Source: Sinomonas albida
GTDB taxonomy: Bacteria; Actinomycetota; Actinomycetes; Actinomycetales; Micrococcaceae
Direction of reading: 5' to 3'
DNA: 64,000 nucleotides
NCBI RefSeq assembly: GCF_004919045.1
Contig: NZ_SWDW01000003.1
Span: 199,779 to 263,778 of the forward strand
A program made the position numbers and the translations under genes. The notes beneath the pieces are model-generated. The model did no database searches. It had not been told where the DNA came from and saw only the letters and a program-made list of their open reading frames with translations. Below are positions 8,174 to 17,168 of this stretch, piece after piece; the stretch's first letter is position 1; every line of letters begins with the position of its first letter.

Positions 8174-9616
8174 ATGAGCACCGACCCCCAGATCACCGCC
8201 CGTGCCGGCACGGCGGAGCGGACGACGGCGGCCCCCGCCTCCCGCCCGAGCCTCGACTTCCGCGCGGGCCGCTGGATCGAACACTGGAACCCCGAGGACG
8301 CCACCCAATGGGAGCGCGAGGGCCGCGCGATCGCGCGGCGGAACCTCGCGTGGTCGATCTTCGCCGAGTTCCTCGGCTTCGTCGTGTGGCAGCTGTGGTC
8401 GATCGTCGTGGTCTCGCTCCCCGCGGCCGGCTTCAAGTTCGACACGTCGCAGGCATTCTGGCTCATCTCGATGCCGAGCCTCGTCGGCGCGACGCTCCGC
8501 ATCCCGTACACGTTCATGGTGTCCCGCTTCGGCGGCCGGAACTGGACGATCGTCTCCGCGCTCCTGCTGCTCATCCCGACCGTCGGCCTCGCGGTCTGCG
8601 TGGCGAATCCCTCGACGCCGTTCTGGGCCATGCTCGCGGTCGCGGGCCTCGCCGGCTTCGGCGGCGGCAACTTCGCGAGCTCCATGGCCAACATCACGTT
8701 CTTCTTCCCGGCGAAGGAGAAGGGTTGGGCGCTCGGGCTCAACGCCGCCGGCGGCAACCTCGGCGCGGCGGTCTCGCAGCTCGCGGTGCCGATCGTGGTG
8801 AGCCTCACGGCCGTCGTCGTGACGGGCGCGGCGGGGACCGGCTCGACGCTTGCCATGGCGGGCCTCATGTGGGTCCCGTTCATTGTCATCGCCGCGTTCG
8901 GCGCGTGGCGGCGTATGGACAACCTCTCGAACGCGAAGGGCGATCTCGCGGGCTCGCTGGCCGCCCTCAGGGAGCCGCACCTGTGGGTCGTCGCGTTCCT
9001 CTACATCGGGACGTTCGGCTCGTTCATCGGCTTCGGCGGCGTCTTCCCCAAGCTCATCCACGACATCTTCCCCGCGTACTCGTCGTTCGCGCTCGGCCCG
9101 GCGGCGCTCTCCCTCGCGTTCCTCGGCCCGCTCGTCGGCTCGCTCTCCCGCCCCTACGGCGGCAGGCTCGCGGACCGCTTCGGCGGCGCGCGGATCACCG
9201 TCGCCTCCTTCGCGACGATGGCGGTCGTGACGCTCGCGCTCATCGCGACGCTTCCGGTCAAGAACTTCTGGCTCTTCCTCGTGCTGTTCCTCGCGCTGTT
9301 CGCCGCGAGCGGGATCGGCAACGGCTCGACCTACCGCATGATCCCGGTGATCTTCGCCCGGGCGAGCCGGGCCGCCCGGGCCGGCGCGGCGCCGTCGTAC
9401 ACGGCGCGGCTCTCCTCCGCCGCCCTCGGGCTCATCTCCGCCATCGGCGCGTACGGCGGCTTCGCCATCCCGCAACTGCTCGGCGCCTCGAGCACGGCGA
9501 CGGGCTCCTACGTCCCCGCGTTCTACGGCTTCGTCGGCGCGTACGTGCTCATGCTCGTAGTGTCCTGGGCCTGCTACCTCCGCCGCGGGAGCACCGTGGC
9601 CCGGATGGGGGCCTGA
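8174..9616 (+). CDS. narK: NarK-type nitrate/nitrite MFS transporter
   Basis: The protein has 480 aa with about 12 TM helices. The glycine-rich nitrate signature AGLAGFGGGNFASSMANIT lies near residues 157-175, and a second glycine-rich SGIGNGSTYRMIP is near 378-390. It takes up nitrate (or exchanges nitrate for nitrite) across the cytoplasmic membrane and feeds the reductase encoded next. ATG 8174 is preceded by AAGGAG; upstream in-frame codons fall inside the promoter. The nitrate reductase GTG starts 1 nt after the stop, so the two are cotranscribed. Expression is probably controlled by the GlnR-like boxes upstream. Confidence 0.9.
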   Translation: MSTDPQITARAGTAERTTAAPASRPSLDFRAGRWIEHWNPEDATQWEREGRAIARRNLAWSIFAEFLGFVVWQLWSIVVVSLPAAGFKFDTSQAFWLISMPSLVGATLRIPYTFMVSRFGGRNWTIVSALLLLIPTVGLAVCVANPSTPFWAMLAVAGLAGFGGGNFASSMANITFFFPAKEKGWALGLNAAGGNLGAAVSQLAVPIVVSLTAVVVTGAAGTGSTLAMAGLMWVPFIVIAAFGAWRRMDNLSNAKGDLAGSLAALREPHLWVVAFLYIGTFGSFIGFGGVFPKLIHDIFPAYSSFALGPAALSLAFLGPLVGSLSRPYGGRLADRFGGARITVASFATMAVVTLALIATLPVKNFWLFLVLFLALFAASGIGNGSTYRMIPVIFARASRAARAGAAPSYTARLSSAALGLISAIGAYGGFAIPQLLGASSTATGSYVPAFYGFVGAYVLMLVVSWACYLRRGSTVARMGA

Positions 9617-9617
9617 G

Positions 9618-11903
9618 GTGCCCGGGCCCGGCGCCCCCGTGCAGGCCGCCCTGCCCGCGCAGGCCGCCCTGCCCACGGCGACGCACTGCCCCTACTGCGC
9701 CCTTCAATGCGGGATGAATCTCGCCCCCGCGGGCTCGGCCCGGACACCCGTCGAGGTGACCGCCCGGGACTTTCCGACCAACCGCGGCGGCCTGTGCCGC
9801 AAGGGCTGGACGTCCGCGGAACTCCTGCGGCACCCGGAACGGATCACCGAGCCGCTCGTGCGGGACGCCGAGGGCGTACTCCGCCCGGCGAGCTGGGAGG
9901 AGGCGCTCGGGCGCATCGCGGACGAGGTGCGCCGGGCCCAGGCCGCCCACGGACCGGACGCCGTCGGGATTTTCGGCGGCGGCGGCCTCACGAATGAGAA
10001 GGCCTACCTCCTCGGGAAGTTCGCCCGCGTGGCGCTCGGAACGTCGCGGATCGACTACAACGGCCGGTTCTGCATGTCCTCCGCGGCCGCCGCGGGCAAC
10101 CGCGCGTTCGGGATCGACCGAGGGCTGCCGTTCCCGCTCGCCGACCTCGGCGCGGCGGATACGGTCCTCTTGCTCGGCTCCAACGTCGCCGAGACCATGC
10201 CGCCGTTCGTGCAGCACCTCGCGGGCGCGCGCGAGGCGGGCGGGCTCATCGTGGTGGACCCGCGGCACTCAGCGACGGCCCGGCTCACGGACGACGGCGC
10301 GGGCACTCACCTCGCGCCGGCCCCGCACACGGACCTGATCCTGCTCCTCGGCCTCGCCCACGTGGTGGTCAACGACGGCCTCCTCGACTCTCGGTACCTC
10401 GCCGAGCGCACCCAGGGACTCGAGGCCGTGATCCGCTCGGTGGCGCCCTGGTGGCCCGAGCGGGTCCAGGCTGCCACGGGCGTTCCCGCGGACCTTCTGC
10501 GCAGGACGGCGCACCGGCTTGCCGAGTCGGCGCGGACCGGCTCGTGCTACATCCTCACGGGCCGCGGCATCGAGCAGCACGCCGACGGCACGGACACCGT
10601 CACGGCGGCGATCAACCTCGCGCTCCTGCTGGGCCTGCCGGGCTCGCGCCGCGGCGGCTACGGGACCCTCACCGGCCAGGGGAACGGCCAGGGCGGCCGC
10701 GAACACGGGCAGAAGGCCGATCAGCTCCCCGGCTACCGCAAGATCACTGACCCCGAGGCCCGCGCCCACGTCGCACGAGTCTGGGGCGTGCCGGAGGCCA
10801 GCATCCCGGGTCCGGGGCTTCCCGCCGTCGAGCTTCTGCGCACCTTGGGAACGGACGACGGCGTGCGCGCCCTGCTCGTCCACGGCGCCAACGTCGTGGT
10901 CTCCGCGCCGGACGTGTCCGCGGTCCGCGAAGGGCTCCGGCGCCTCGATTTCCTCGCGGTGTCCGACTTCTTCCTGTCCGAGACGGCGCGCGAGGCCGAC
11001 GTGGTGCTGCCGGTCCTCCAGTGGGCCGAGGAGGAGGGCACCATGACGAACCTCGAGGGGCGCGTCCTGCGGCGCCGCCGCGCCGTCGCGCCGCCGCCGG
11101 GCGCGCGGTCCGAGCTGTGGATCCTGAACCGGCTCGCGGAGCTGCTCGACGCGCCGTCGGCCTTCCCGACCGAGCCCGAAGTGGTTTTCGAGGAGCTCCG
11201 TGCCGCCTCGGCGGGCGGGCCTGCCGACTACTCGGGGATCTCCTACGGCCTCCTCGACGGGGGCGCCGAGGCGTATTGGCCGTATCCCGAGGGCTCCCAG
11301 GGCACGCCGAGGCTGTTCCTCGACCGGTTCGCGCACGACGACGGGCGGGCTCGGCTCGTCGCGGTGCGGGCCCAGTCGCCGGCGTGGTCGGGCTCCCGCC
11401 CCGCGGTCGAAGAGTTCCAGCTCGCGACCGGCCGCCTGCTCGAGCACTACCAGTCGGGCGCGCAGACCCGCCGCGTGGAGGCCCTGTCCGCCGCCCAGCC
11501 CGAGCCGCGGCTCCAGCTGCACCCAGCCCCTGCCGCGCGCCTGCGGATCGCGGCCGGCTCGTGGGTGCGGGTCACGCGCTCGGGCGGTGCCGCGCCGTCG
11601 GCTGTTTCCTCCTTGGACGGCGCGGCAGCGGCGATCGGCGCGGCAGCGGCGACCGACGCGGAAGCGGCGACGAGCCCCGAAGTGCTGTGCCAGGTCGAGC
11701 TCACGCTCGATATCCGCCCCGACACCGTGTTCCTGCCGTTCCACTTCCCGGGGCTCGCCGCAGCAAATCAGGTCACCGAGTCCCGCACCGACCCCATCTC
11801 GGGCATGCCCGAGTTCAAGACCACCCGAGTGCTCGTCGAGCCGACGGGCTTTCCGCCGGCGGACGCCGGACTCATCCACGCCCCACGAGAGGAGCGCCAG
11901 TGA
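9618..11903 (+). CDS. nasA: Assimilatory nitrate reductase, molybdopterin catalytic subunit
   Basis: The protein has 761 aa and belongs to the NasA/NarB group of the DMSO reductase superfamily. The N-terminal [4Fe-4S] motif uses Cys24, Cys27, Cys31 and Cys60 (HCPYCALQCGMN, then GGLCRKGW). Mo-bis-MGD binding segments follow, including the GNGQGGREHGQKAD stretch, and the C-terminal dinucleotide-binding domain contains PFHFPGLAAANQVTES. It reduces nitrate to nitrite in the cytoplasm. It lacks its own BFD-like Fe-S tail; electrons probably come from the next gene, whose GTG overlaps this stop codon. An Ala/Thr/Asp-rich insert around residues 660-690 is low complexity. Confidence 0.92.
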   Translation: MPGPGAPVQAALPAQAALPTATHCPYCALQCGMNLAPAGSARTPVEVTARDFPTNRGGLCRKGWTSAELLRHPERITEPLVRDAEGVLRPASWEEALGRIADEVRRAQAAHGPDAVGIFGGGGLTNEKAYLLGKFARVALGTSRIDYNGRFCMSSAAAAGNRAFGIDRGLPFPLADLGAADTVLLLGSNVAETMPPFVQHLAGAREAGGLIVVDPRHSATARLTDDGAGTHLAPAPHTDLILLLGLAHVVVNDGLLDSRYLAERTQGLEAVIRSVAPWWPERVQAATGVPADLLRRTAHRLAESARTGSCYILTGRGIEQHADGTDTVTAAINLALLLGLPGSRRGGYGTLTGQGNGQGGREHGQKADQLPGYRKITDPEARAHVARVWGVPEASIPGPGLPAVELLRTLGTDDGVRALLVHGANVVVSAPDVSAVREGLRRLDFLAVSDFFLSETAREADVVLPVLQWAEEEGTMTNLEGRVLRRRRAVAPPPGARSELWILNRLAELLDAPSAFPTEPEVVFEELRAASAGGPADYSGISYGLLDGGAEAYWPYPEGSQGTPRLFLDRFAHDDGRARLVAVRAQSPAWSGSRPAVEEFQLATGRLLEHYQSGAQTRRVEALSAAQPEPRLQLHPAPAARLRIAAGSWVRVTRSGGAAPSAVSSLDGAAAAIGAAAATDAEAATSPEVLCQVELTLDIRPDTVFLPFHFPGLAAANQVTESRTDPISGMPEFKTTRVLVEPTGFPPADAGLIHAPREERQ

Positions 11904-13489
11904 TTTTCGGCGCCGACCCGTCCCAGCCGCGGCCCGACGCCCCGGAGCGCATTGTCGTGGTGGGCTTCGGGCCAGTCGGCGCGCGCTTCGTCGACGAGCT
12001 GCGCCCGGCGACCCTCGCGGGCCTCGCGGAGGTGACGGTGGTCGGCGAGGAGGAGCAGGCGGCGTACAACCGCGTGCTCGTCGCCGATCTCGGTGTGGGG
12101 CGGACCACGCTCACGGCGATGCAGCTCGCCGACCGGGACGAGCTCGAGGTCGACGGCGTCCGGGTGCTCCTCGGCACGCGGGCGGCGCGGATCGACCGAA
12201 GCCGCCGTCGGCTGCACCTCTCGGACGGGACCACCGTCGCGTACGACAGGCTCGTCCTCGCGACCGGGGCCCGCGCCGCCGTCCCCAACCTCACTGGTCT
12301 CAACCCGGATCCGCTCCATCCCGTGCTCCCCCCGGGCGTCACGACACTGCGCGACCTCGCGGACGCCGAGCGGCTGGGCGAGGCCGTGCGCGGCGGGAGG
12401 CACATCGTGGTCCTCGGAGGCGGCGTGCTGGGCCTTGAGGCCGCGCTCGCGGCCTCCGAGGAGGGCGCGACGGTCACGGTCGTGCACCACGGCGAGAAGC
12501 CCCTCGGGCAGCAGATCGATCGGGCGGGCGGAGGGACGCTCTCCGCCGCCCTGCGCCGCCAGGGCCTGCGGCTCGCCCCCAATGCGCGGGCCAGGGGCAT
12601 CGAGACGGGCGACGACGGCGCGTTCCGGGCGCTGCTCCTCGACGACGGCTCCGCGATCGACGGTGACCTCCTGGTCATCGCGTGCGGCGCGCGGCCGCGG
12701 CGCGAACTTGCCGAGGGCGCGGGCCTCGCGGTCGATCGAGGCATCCTCGTGGACCATCGGCTCGCCGCCGTCCACACGGAGCACGTCTTCGCGATCGGCG
12801 ACTGCGCGGAGATCCGCTGCCCCGACCCTTCGTGCGCGGCGTGCGCGCATCAGCCGGGCCCGAGCGGCCTCATCGCCCCGGGATGGCGCCAGGCCGACTG
12901 GCTCGCCGCCTCCATCCGGGCCCGGCTCCTCGGCGATTCCGCCCCCGCTCCCCTGCCCGAGGAGCGGCCCGGCGTCATCCTGCTCAAGGCGCGCGGGGTG
13001 AACCTCGCCGTCGCGGGAGACGCGCAGACGGATCCGTGGGACACCGTCGCGTGGGACGCGGATCAGGCCGCGGGCCGCGGGCCGCTCGAGGTTTCGTTGT
13101 GGGCGGATCCGGCGCACGGCCGCTACGTGAAGATGTGCACGCGGGACGGAGTCCTCGAGGGCTTCATCGCGCTCGGCATGCCCCGCGCCGCGGCCGAGCT
13201 CACCCTCCTGTTCGGGAGCGGTTCCGAACTCCCCGCCGACCGCTCGGTGATCCTCCGCCTCGACGGGCCGGAGAGCTCGCTCGGCGCGCCGGGCTCCGCC
13301 GCCGGCCCAGAATCGACGCTGTGCCGCTGCGCCGGCGTGAGCCGGGGAACGGTCCAGGAGGCCATCGTGGGCGGCTGCTCGACCGTGGAGTCGGTCTCGA
13401 AGGAGACCCGCGCCGGAACCGGCTGCGGCGGCTGCAAGGACGGCGTCCGCGAGCTCATCGAGCAGCACTTCGCCGCCGTCGGGGCCTGA
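11900..13489 (+). CDS. FAD/NAD(P)-dependent electron-transfer protein for nitrate reductase (NasB/NasC-like)
   Basis: The protein has 529 aa. The N-terminal part is a pyridine nucleotide-disulfide oxidoreductase fold: RIVVVGFGPVGARFVDEL binds FAD, HIVVLGGGVLGLEAALAA binds NAD(P)H, and VFAIGDCAE is the second FAD contact. The C-terminus carries a BFD-like [2Fe-2S] site with Cys475, Cys477, Cys509 and Cys512. It resembles the front half of NirB without the siroheme part. GTG 11900 overlaps the TGA of the reductase gene (GTGA) and has GGAG upstream. The expected role is NAD(P)H oxidation and electron delivery to NasA. An unusual Cys302/307/312/315 cluster interrupts the FAD-proximal region. Confidence 0.88.
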   Translation: MIFGADPSQPRPDAPERIVVVGFGPVGARFVDELRPATLAGLAEVTVVGEEEQAAYNRVLVADLGVGRTTLTAMQLADRDELEVDGVRVLLGTRAARIDRSRRRLHLSDGTTVAYDRLVLATGARAAVPNLTGLNPDPLHPVLPPGVTTLRDLADAERLGEAVRGGRHIVVLGGGVLGLEAALAASEEGATVTVVHHGEKPLGQQIDRAGGGTLSAALRRQGLRLAPNARARGIETGDDGAFRALLLDDGSAIDGDLLVIACGARPRRELAEGAGLAVDRGILVDHRLAAVHTEHVFAIGDCAEIRCPDPSCAACAHQPGPSGLIAPGWRQADWLAASIRARLLGDSAPAPLPEERPGVILLKARGVNLAVAGDAQTDPWDTVAWDADQAAGRGPLEVSLWADPAHGRYVKMCTRDGVLEGFIALGMPRAAAELTLLFGSGSELPADRSVILRLDGPESSLGAPGSAAGPESTLCRCAGVSRGTVQEAIVGGCSTVESVSKETRAGTGCGGCKDGVRELIEQHFAAVGA

Positions 13490-13678
13490 TCGGGGCGCGC
13501 CGCTCTGGACCCTTCGGGGCCCGGCGGTCTCAAGAAACCTCAGGGCGGCCCGGCGATCTCAAAAAAACGGCGCCGAAAAATTTGTTTGGCGTAACCTTTC
13601 GCGCCGCCCCGGCGATTACCTCGTTGGAAGCCGGGACGGACTGTCCCCCAGCCCGGCTTTGCTCTGTCCCAGCAGCTG

Positions 13679-13718
13679 GGCCGGGCTGGAACCTTCCCCC
13701 AGTTGTTCCAGCCCGGCC
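13679..13718. terminator. Strong hairpin, likely bidirectional terminator
   Basis: A perfect 14-bp stem (13679-13692 with 13705-13718, GGCCGGGCTGGAAC and its complement) encloses a 12-nt loop. A second copy of the arm sequence near 13649-13658 could form an alternative pairing. It lies between the nitrate genes and the convergent secreted-protein gene. There is no long T tract, as is usual in actinobacteria. The rest of the gap 13490-13766 shows only an A/T-rich patch near 13560-13585. Confidence 0.6.
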
Positions 13719-13766
13719 GGGCCCGGGTTCTCGGTCCCGCGGCTGTGACTTCCTTACTGGACGTTC

Positions 13767-14474
13767 CTAGACGTCGTAGAAGACCCGGCTGACCACGCCG
13801 GGCCCGTTGACCGTGAGCTCCTGGTAGGAGCTGGCCTGGATCCGGCCCACCCCGTAGTTCAACTCATAGGTCCAGAGCGTGCGGCACATGCCCCTGCCGC
13901 CGCCGATCAGGAAGTGGCTCGTGCTCCCATTCACAAAGCCCAGCGGGTAATACTGTGAAGCAGCGTGCTGGCATGACTGGGTGTTCAGGACGACACCGCT
14001 CCCGGTCTGGTAGCTGAAGTCTTGCCGAAGGCTGAAGAGAAGCAGACCGAAAGATCGAATCTGGTGGACGTAGGACGCCCGGACGTTGTACGACGTTGAC
14101 ATCGGAGCAAGGGTTCGGGTCTTGCCCGCCGGAAGCTCGCTCGTTGACTCGGAGATCCCCTGGGCCTTGCGCTGCGCGGGGGTTCCGCCGACGATAGCCT
14201 GCTGAAAGGTCGGGTCATTGAACTTGGCGATCGCTTCGCCCTGCCTCTCGGCGCTCCACGACCTGAAAATCCTCAGGTTCTCCGCCGCAGCTGAGTCCGT
14301 GATCGCCTTGACTCTCAGGAACTCGATGTATCCAGAGGCGGTCAGCGGCCCCTGAACGCTCTTGACGGTGCTATTCGCCGGCACTGGAGCGGCATTTCCA
14401 GCGACGGCCGTGACGGCAACCATACCCATCGAAATGCCCAGCGCGAGAACCGCCTTTGCTATACCAGTATTCAT
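13767..14474 (-). CDS. Secreted protein of unknown function
   Basis: The protein has 235 aa. Residues 1-29 form a signal peptide (hydrophobic KAVLALGISMGMVAVTAVAG, AxA cleavage after NAA). The mature part is not recognised; it has mixed hydrophilic and aromatic segments, two cysteines in the C-terminal half, and glycine-rich FLIGGGRGMCRTLWTYE. The gene is visibly less GC-rich than its neighbours. It is divergent from the PadR operon and convergent with the nitrate genes, so it belongs to a small accessory patch. A role outside the cell is inferred only from the signal peptide. Confidence 0.7.
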   Translation of the reverse strand: MNTGIAKAVLALGISMGMVAVTAVAGNAAPVPANSTVKSVQGPLTASGYIEFLRVKAITDSAAAENLRIFRSWSAERQGEAIAKFNDPTFQQAIVGGTPAQRKAQGISESTSELPAGKTRTLAPMSTSYNVRASYVHQIRSFGLLLFSLRQDFSYQTGSGVVLNTQSCQHAASQYYPLGFVNGSTSHFLIGGGRGMCRTLWTYELNYGVGRIQASSYQELTVNGPGVVSRVFYDV

Positions 14475-14624
14475 TTTCAGCCCCCCACTTTCGGTGATTA
14501 CTGACGTGCTAGGTTCTTCAGTGAATCACATCTGGAAATCGTGGCGGTAGTGAACCAAGAAAGGTACCGAATCGGGTATGAGAGTGAGCGCCGGGGGACT
14601 ACTCACTAATCTTCGACGTGGGTC

Positions 14625-14945
14625 ATGGAGTACTGCGTGCTCGCCGCCCTCCAGGACAATCCGGCTTACGTCTATCAGCTTGAACGCCTGATGTCCGCAC
14701 AAGGCGTCATTGCCGGACCAGAGAGCAGCCTGTACCCCGTGATGACCCGCCTGCTCCGCATGGGCCACGTCTCGGCAAGCTGGAAACCCTCCGCATCAGG
14801 TCCACCGAGAAAGTACTACCGCATCACCGAGAAAGGACAGGGCGCGCTTGAAGAATTCAAAATTGTTTGGCCAGTATTCAGCGATTTCGTTTCAAACACC
14901 ATGAATAGATCTCATCATGCAGAGAATTACGCGGCCCCCGAATGA
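14625..14945 (+). CDS. PadR-family transcriptional regulator
   Basis: The protein has 106 aa. It begins MEYCVLAALQDNPAYVYQLE, and the winged-helix segment GPESSLYPVMTRLLRMGHVS leads to the beta wing PPRKYYRITEKGQGALEEF, the family hallmark. An in-frame TAA 18 nt upstream makes ATG 14625 the first possible start; the protein lacks the few extra N-terminal residues seen in many PadR proteins. An inverted repeat AGTGAG/CTCACT (14583-14607) just upstream may be its operator. Two tiny membrane proteins follow, the first overlapping its 3' end. Such PadR genes usually control a neighbouring membrane protein or exporter. Confidence 0.8.
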   Translation: MEYCVLAALQDNPAYVYQLERLMSAQGVIAGPESSLYPVMTRLLRMGHVSASWKPSASGPPRKYYRITEKGQGALEEFKIVWPVFSDFVSNTMNRSHHAENYAAPE

Positions 14946-15126
14946 AGAAATCTTAGGCGAGGCCACCAAGGCAGGCCGAATTGTCCGCCCGTGGAAGACT
15001 ATGATTCTGGCTTTGGCCGTCGGCATCATAGCGATCACGGCCTTCGCCCTGAGCCTGAGCTCTTCAGACGGCCCCGCCGAGCCGATCGTCTCAACGCCGG
15101 CGTCCACTGCAGCGAACGGGAATTGA
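14917..15126 (+). CDS. Small single-pass membrane protein in the PadR operon
   Basis: The protein has 69 aa: a basic cytoplasmic N-terminus of about 27 residues, one TM helix (MILALAVGIIAITAFALSL) and a short Ser/Pro/Ala-rich outer tail. It overlaps the PadR stop region by 29 bp, suggesting translational coupling. No family is recognised. The size and position next to a PadR regulator recall DUF1700-type or other PadR-linked membrane partners, but no such homology can be shown here. Confidence 0.5.
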   Translation: MQRITRPPNEEILGEATKAGRIVRPWKTMILALAVGIIAITAFALSLSSSDGPAEPIVSTPASTAANGN

Positions 15127-15128
15127 CA

Positions 15129-15281
15129 ATGGAGACCGCAATCGTTCTTAGTTTCGCCCTCTTTGTCATCGCTGCAGTCGCGGCAATTCTGATCGTCCGC
15201 GGGGTGATCCTGTGGATGCACAAGAGGCGCTCGATTCGTAGGCACACAGATGCTACGAGCCGCGACGGGGCTGGCCCGTAG
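15129..15281 (+). CDS. Micro membrane protein in the PadR operon
   Basis: The protein has 50 aa, starting METAIVLSFALFVIAAVAAI: one N-terminal TM helix followed by a basic tail (HKRRSIRRH). It starts 2 nt after the stop of the preceding small gene. The upstream sequence GGGAA is a weak ribosome binding site. Its function is not known. Its small size makes it easily missed by gene finders, but the close spacing after two other genes supports it. Confidence 0.45.
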   Translation: METAIVLSFALFVIAAVAAILIVRGVILWMHKRRSIRRHTDATSRDGAGP

Positions 15282-15438
15282 CCCGGACTTTGGCTGCTCT
15301 GGGCGTTCTGGACGTTCTGCTCCGACAGCGCAATTCTTTCGACCGCGCACTCTTTCTTCGAGGGAGCACCTTTCCACGCCGCGAAACGTGCGCTCTCGCA
15401 TCAGAGGTGCATCTTCGCGCCGACCGTCCGCTCTGGAC

Positions 15439-15912
15439 CTAATCCTCGACCACGTCCTCGAGCGAGCCGACGGCCTCCGCCAGGCTCAGGTCGGGGCTTG
15501 CAGCGATGAAGGGCAGCAGCAGCCGCTCCTCCTGCCCGACGTGCAGGGCGAAGACCCTCGAAATAGCCATTCCGATGGCCGCAGCCCTTGCGCCCTCGGC
15601 GCCGCGCAGTTCGTCCGCGAGACCGACGAGGGTCTGATGCTCCTGGAGGAGCGCCTCGACCAGCAGCCCCGCCTCGCCGGTCCCGTGCGCGCCCGAATAC
15701 AGCGGGCCCTCCTCGGCGAGCATGTGGGGAATGAGCTCGTCCTCGCACCAGGACACGAGGTTGGCTTGCTCATCGTGCGCGGTGCTCCGTGCGCCGGCCT
15801 CGACGGCGGCGAGGAGCGACCCCGTGAGGCCGCGAACCCGTTCAAGCATGCGGTCGTGACGGAACCCGAGGGCTGCCGCTGCCTCCCCGACCGTATGGTG
15901 ATTGCGTTCCAT
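15439..15912 (-). CDS. Hemerythrin-like (HHE) domain protein
   Basis: The protein has 157 aa, all helical. Likely iron ligands sit in LGFRHDRMLERV, EDELIPHMLAEEGPLY, EALLQEHQTLVGL and FALHVGQEERLLLPF, the His/Glu pattern of a four-helix di-iron bundle. HHE proteins of this size are cytoplasmic and are linked to oxygen, NO or iron sensing and to stress; the precise role is open. It is 73 bp upstream of nothing obvious and reads in the same direction as, and downstream of, the amidohydrolase gene, so cotranscription is possible. Confidence 0.82.
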   Translation of the reverse strand: MERNHHTVGEAAAALGFRHDRMLERVRGLTGSLLAAVEAGARSTAHDEQANLVSWCEDELIPHMLAEEGPLYSGAHGTGEAGLLVEALLQEHQTLVGLADELRGAEGARAAAIGMAISRVFALHVGQEERLLLPFIAASPDLSLAEAVGSLEDVVED

Positions 15913-15985
15913 GGCGTCATCATGCGACGCGGTTCGAGACCCCTCAAGGGCCGAGCCTGCTCACTCCCGAGCCGAGGCCGCACGT

Positions 15986-17143
15986 TCAGGCCTCCGCGGC
16001 GAGGAAGTCGAGCGCGATCTGCACCTCGAGCCGGGCGCCGAGGGTGAGTGCGGACTCCATGACGTTGAACTTCGGATGGTGGTTCTGGAACGGGAAGCCC
16101 TCGGACTCGTCGCCTCCACCGAGGAAGACGAAGCAGCCGGGCACGCGGGCCGCGTACACGGAGAAGTCCTCGCTCCCGCTCGTGGCCGGCCCCCACTCGA
16201 TCTGGCCCTCGCCGAGGGCCGTGGCCGCCGCGGCGAACGCGAGCTCCGCCGCGCCGTCGTCGTTCTGGATCGCGTCGTAGCCCGGCTCCCAGTCGAGTCT
16301 GTAGGTCGCGCCGTGGACCGCGCACACGCCCGCGATCACCTCGTGCACGCGCCGTCGCACGGTCTCGCGGTCCTCGGGATCGGTTGTGCGGACGGAGAGG
16401 GCGAGCCGCGCCGTGTCGGGGATGATGTTGGGCGCTTCCCCCGAGTTGAAGGCCCCGACCGTCACCACCGCGAAGTGGTCCGGCGCGATGGAGCGGGACA
16501 CGACCGTCTGCAGCGCGAGCACGATCTCCGAGCCGACCACCACGGGGTCGATGCCGTGCTGGGGCATCGACCCGTGGGAGCCTCGGCCCTGGATGGTGAG
16601 CATCCCGCCGTCGTACGCGGTCGAGGCCGCGCCACGCGTAATGGTGGCCGTCCCCGCCTTCTGATTCCGGACGTGAAGTCCGAACACCCCGTCGACGTCT
16701 TCGAGCGCCCCCGCCGCAACGATCTCGACAGCGCCGCCGGGCGGATGCTCCTCGGCGTGCTGGAAGAGGAACTTCACGTTCCCCGCGAGCTCGTCGCGCA
16801 GGCCGGCGAGCGTCTTGGCGGCGGCGAGCAGCATCGCGGTGTGCGTGTCGTGACCGCACGCGTGCATGACTCCCGGATTCCGGGACGCGAACGGCTCGCC
16901 GGTCTCTTCCTCCAGGGGGAGGGCGTCCATGTCGGCGCGCAGGGCCACGGTCCTGCCGGGCCGGGCGCCGCGGAGGAGGCCGACCACGCTCGTGGGCGAC
17001 GGTCTCGTCACCTCGAGGCCGAAGCCCTCGAGGAGCGTCGCCACAAGGCCCGAGGTCCGGGTCTCGTGGTAGCTCAGCTCGGGGTTGGCGTGGATGTCAC
17101 GCCGCAGCGCAACGAGGGACTCTTCGTCGATCTCCCAGTTCAC
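15986..17143 (-). CDS. M20-family amidohydrolase (aminoacylase/hippurate hydrolase-like)
   Basis: The protein has 385 aa. Metal-binding and catalytic motifs of M20D peptidases are present: RRDIHANPELSYHE near the start, ALRADMDALPLEE, MHACGHDTHTAMLL, FQHAEEHPPGGA and the dimerisation-domain histidine in GRGSHGSMP. It should cleave an N-acyl group from an amino acid or related amide in the cytoplasm; the substrate is unknown. GTG 17143 opens the conserved fold. It lies 25 bp downstream of the lpdA-like gene. In mycobacteria the paired amidohydrolases AmiA/AmiB lie in the same neighbourhood with lpdA, deoD and pmmB. Confidence 0.9.
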   Translation of the reverse strand: MNWEIDEESLVALRRDIHANPELSYHETRTSGLVATLLEGFGLEVTRPSPTSVVGLLRGARPGRTVALRADMDALPLEEETGEPFASRNPGVMHACGHDTHTAMLLAAAKTLAGLRDELAGNVKFLFQHAEEHPPGGAVEIVAAGALEDVDGVFGLHVRNQKAGTATITRGAASTAYDGGMLTIQGRGSHGSMPQHGIDPVVVGSEIVLALQTVVSRSIAPDHFAVVTVGAFNSGEAPNIIPDTARLALSVRTTDPEDRETVRRRVHEVIAGVCAVHGATYRLDWEPGYDAIQNDDGAAELAFAAAATALGEGQIEWGPATSGSEDFSVYAARVPGCFVFLGGGDESEGFPFQNHHPKFNVMESALTLGARLEVQIALDFLAAEA

Positions 17144-17168
17144 GCACCCAAACCTACGCCCGATACCG

